Positions 6,080 through 7,198 of a DNA stretch of 7,198 nucleotides are shown one piece after another. Each line of letters starts with the position of its first letter. Positions within the stretch are counted from its first letter, which is position 1. The position numbers and the translations under genes are program-made. Below the pieces are notes generated by a model, which worked only from the letters and a program-made list of their open reading frames with translations, was not told the origin of the DNA and searched no databases. The stretch comes from Paracoccaceae bacterium (GTDB lineage Bacteria > Pseudomonadota > Alphaproteobacteria > Rhodobacterales > Rhodobacteraceae), in assembly GCA_027030435.1 (NCBI GenBank), contig JALVEX010000399.1:1-7198 (forward strand), in the 5' to 3' direction.

Positions 6080-6097
6080 TCGGAATATTCAGATCAC
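6076..6097. repeat. 22-base near-perfect dyad spanning both convergent stop codons
   Basis: GTGATC (6076-6081) and GATCAC (6092-6097) are exact inverted copies around the perfect eight-base palindrome GAATATTC (6083-6090); only the pair 6082/6091 (G against A) breaks the symmetry. The dyad holds the TGA of the OmpA-like gene (6077-6079) and the minus-strand stop of the lysR gene (TCA at 6094-6096), and covers the whole 14-base gap. It has no adjacent T-run on either strand and is AT-rich in the middle, so it is not a classic intrinsic terminator. It may act as a weak two-way terminator or a protein binding site. Confidence 0.55.
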
Positions 6098-6999
6098 CAC
6101 TCATCCGGCCCCTTGTCAGCAAAAGTATGCACGAGGAAATCGATGAAGGCCCTCACCTTGGGCTGAGTGAACCGCCCCGGGGGATAGACCGCGTAGATCC
6201 CCTGCTTCTCGGCCGGCAGATCGGGGATGGCCACTTCCACCAGCCCCTTCTTCATCGCATCCGCATAGAGGAAGCTCGGCAGATAGGCGATCCCGAGCCC
6301 GGCAATCGCGGCATTGAGCAGCGATTGTCCATCATTCACCGAGAGCCAGCCGGCGGTGCGCACCTGACGCTTTTCGCCCGAGGGTGCGGTCAGCTTCCAC
6401 ACGGCGCCATTGGCCTGATTGGTGTAATGCAGGAGCTTGTGCTCGTTGAGATCGTCAATCTTCTTCGGCCTGCCGTATTTCTCGAAATAGGCGGGAGATG
6501 CGATCATGCGCTTGGTGGTTTCGGTGAGCTTGCGGGCGCGCAGGGTGCTGTCTTCCAGCTCCCCGATGCGCACGGCCACATCGAAGCCCTCGCTGATCAG
6601 CTCAACGTAGCGGTTATTGAGCACCATGTTCACCGTGATATCGGGATATTCCTTCAGGAATTCCCCCAGAACGGGCGAAAGGTGATTGACCCCGAAATCG
6701 GTGGCCACGGAAATCCTGAGAAGCCCCGAGGGCGCGGATTGCATGGAGGTCACAAGCGCATCCGCCTCGCCGGCATCATTGAGCACCCGGCGCGCGCGAT
6801 CGTAATAGGCAAGCCCGATCTCCGTGGGGCTCACGCGGCGGGTGGTGCGATTGAGCAGCCGCGCGCCAAGGCGAGCCTCAAGCGAGGAAACATGCTTGGA
6901 AACGGCTGATTTGGAGATGCCCATCTTCTTGGCGGCATCCGTGAAGCCACCCTGATCCACCACGGTGGCGAAAGCTTCCATTTCGGTCAGTCGATCCAT
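6094..6999 (-). CDS. LysR family transcriptional regulator
   Basis: A full-length LysR-type regulator of 301 residues. The N-terminal winged helix-turn-helix is at about residues 1-60: MDRLTEMEAFATVVDQGGFT, then AAKKMGISKSAVSKHVSSLE as the DNA-recognition pair, then LGARLLNRTTRRVSPTE. A linker helix follows (about 62-88), then the effector-binding domain from about 92 (GLLRISVATDFGVNHLSPVL) to the end, with FDVAVRIGELEDSTLRARKL (139-158) and AAIAGLGIAYLPSFL (230-244). It belongs to the CrgA-like LysR subgroup, in which effectors vary; nothing here identifies the ligand. The start at 6999 fits the family exactly although the ribosome binding site is weak. No target gene is visible: the only adjacent gene in the window converges on it, so the regulated gene may be divergent and beyond base 7198. 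Confidence 0.95.
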   Translation of the reverse strand: MDRLTEMEAFATVVDQGGFTDAAKKMGISKSAVSKHVSSLEARLGARLLNRTTRRVSPTEIGLAYYDRARRVLNDAGEADALVTSMQSAPSGLLRISVATDFGVNHLSPVLGEFLKEYPDITVNMVLNNRYVELISEGFDVAVRIGELEDSTLRARKLTETTKRMIASPAYFEKYGRPKKIDDLNEHKLLHYTNQANGAVWKLTAPSGEKRQVRTAGWLSVNDGQSLLNAAIAGLGIAYLPSFLYADAMKKGLVEVAIPDLPAEKQGIYAVYPPGRFTQPKVRAFIDFLVHTFADKGPDEW

Positions 7000-7025
7000 T
7001 TGCGTACCCGTTTGCTTGTTGTTCG

Positions 7026-7042
7026 TTGCAGAACTTATGCAA
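7026..7042. promoter_or_regulatory. TTGCA-N7-TGCAA dyad in the lysR leader, candidate operator
   Basis: TTGCA at 7026-7030 and TGCAA at 7038-7042 are exact inverted copies separated by seven bases. LysR-type regulators commonly bind interrupted dyads of about this size (often T-N11-A), though this one does not fit T-N11-A exactly. It lies 27 bases before the lysR start codon and downstream of the predicted promoter, a position suited to self-repression. The assignment is inferred from position and symmetry alone. Confidence 0.35.
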
Positions 7043-7113
7043 TCGAAATCGGGCAGGAATTGGGATCAGGATCGACAATACTGGGGTTTTCCCGTGATCG
7101 TCCGGCATTCGGA

Positions 7114-7180
7114 AATTACAAATTACAGACGGTTGAAAGGCAAAGTTACGCGCAATAGTCCAATTTTAATGAAAATTACA
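7114..7180 (+). repeat. Three AATTACA repeats in the AT-rich upstream region
   Basis: AATTACA occurs at 7114-7120 and 7121-7127 as an immediate tandem pair and again at 7174-7180. The stretch is much richer in A and T than the rest of the window, so chance is less unlikely here than elsewhere. The tandem pair overlaps the predicted lysR -10 element. The copies may be protein-binding half sites or simply part of an AT-rich promoter. Confidence 0.4.
7115..7143 (-). promoter_or_regulatory. Predicted lysR promoter
   Basis: On the minus strand TTGCCT (7143-7138, four of six -35 bases) is followed after 17 bases by TGTAAT (7120-7115, five of six -10 bases). Transcription would start near 7108 and give lysR a leader of about 108 bases containing the TTGCA dyad. 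The -10 is formed by one of the AATTACA repeats, and a second copy lies directly behind it. Prediction by sequence match only. Confidence 0.45.
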
Positions 7181-7186
7181 ACTTTG
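7141..7186. repeat. Nested inverted repeats near the window's right end
   Basis: The outer arms CAAAGTT (7141-7147) and AACTTTG (7180-7186) are exact inverted copies 32 bases apart. Inside them AATTTT (7162-7167) and AAAATT (7172-7177) form a perfect six-base-arm hairpin around the loop AATG. The position upstream of lysR and ahead of whatever gene follows fits an operator or a divergent promoter region. No convincing plus-strand promoter could be assembled from these bases. Confidence 0.4.
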
Positions 7187-7198
7187 ACGCGAGTCGCG

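Noticed and set aside
6076..6909. Plus-strand open frame of 277 codons
   Set aside because: It is antisense to the well-supported lysR gene and its predicted His/Gly/Pro-rich protein looks like a shadow frame.
6878..7108. Possible leader ORF starting at 7108 on the minus strand and overlapping the lysR start
   Set aside because: There is no ribosome binding site, its start would coincide with the predicted transcript start, and the overlapping part reads lysR in another frame.
7133..7161. Plus-strand promoter with TTGAAA (7133-7138) as -35 leading out of the window
   Set aside because: At a 17-base spacing the -10 would be TAGTCC, which matches only two consensus bases.
7191..7195. GAGTC as a CcrM (GANTC) methylation control site
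   Set aside because: A single five-base site is expected by chance and carries no information about regulation.

Overview
The window reads as a stretch of ordinary chromosome from a high-GC alphaproteobacterium, most likely of the Rhodobacterales/Rhodobacteraceae type. This rests on remembered resemblance of the RbfA, TruB, SfsA, GNAT and peroxidase-related proteins to that group, plus the GC-rich codon use; it is inference, since no search was run. Eight complete protein genes fill almost the whole window. I see no rRNA, tRNA, CRISPR array, insertion sequence, attachment site or clear intrinsic terminator.

Left part (about 85-2272, plus strand): rbfA (ribosome maturation), a secreted phosphodiester-glycosidase-family protein whose ATG overlaps the rbfA stop, and truB (tRNA pseudouridine-55 synthase), which starts at TTG behind a good ribosome binding site. 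This is the familiar rbfA-truB pair with an envelope gene placed between. The next gene after truB is not rpsO, which follows it in many bacteria, but sfsA on the opposite strand, converging with a 10-base gap.

Middle part (2283-6079): sfsA (minus) diverges from a tightly packed plus-strand unit of four genes: a stand-alone molybdopterin-binding (CinA N-terminal type) protein, a GNAT acetyltransferase that looks like a double-GNAT protein, a CxxC peroxidase-related protein of the carboxymuconolactone decarboxylase/AhpD fold, and a periplasmic OmpA-C-domain protein with an uncommon N-terminal part. All three junctions overlap (4, 14 and 4 bases), so the genes are very probably co-transcribed and translationally coupled. 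The 45-base space between sfsA and this unit holds a good plus-strand promoter lying over the sfsA start codon.

Right part (6094-7198): a LysR-family regulator on the minus strand converges with the OmpA-like gene. A near-perfect 22-base dyad spans the 14-base gap and contains both stop codons. The last 199 bases are noncoding, AT-rich beyond about 7108, and hold a plausible lysR promoter, a TTGCA-N7-TGCAA dyad in the leader, three AATTACA repeats and nested inverted repeats. The regulator's target, if divergent, lies beyond the window.

I found no clear evidence of a new multi-gene system. The items most worth a second look are the secreted glycosidase inside the rbfA-truB pair, the four-gene overlapping unit that ends in the OmpA-like protein, the dyad at the convergent stops, and the lysR upstream region.
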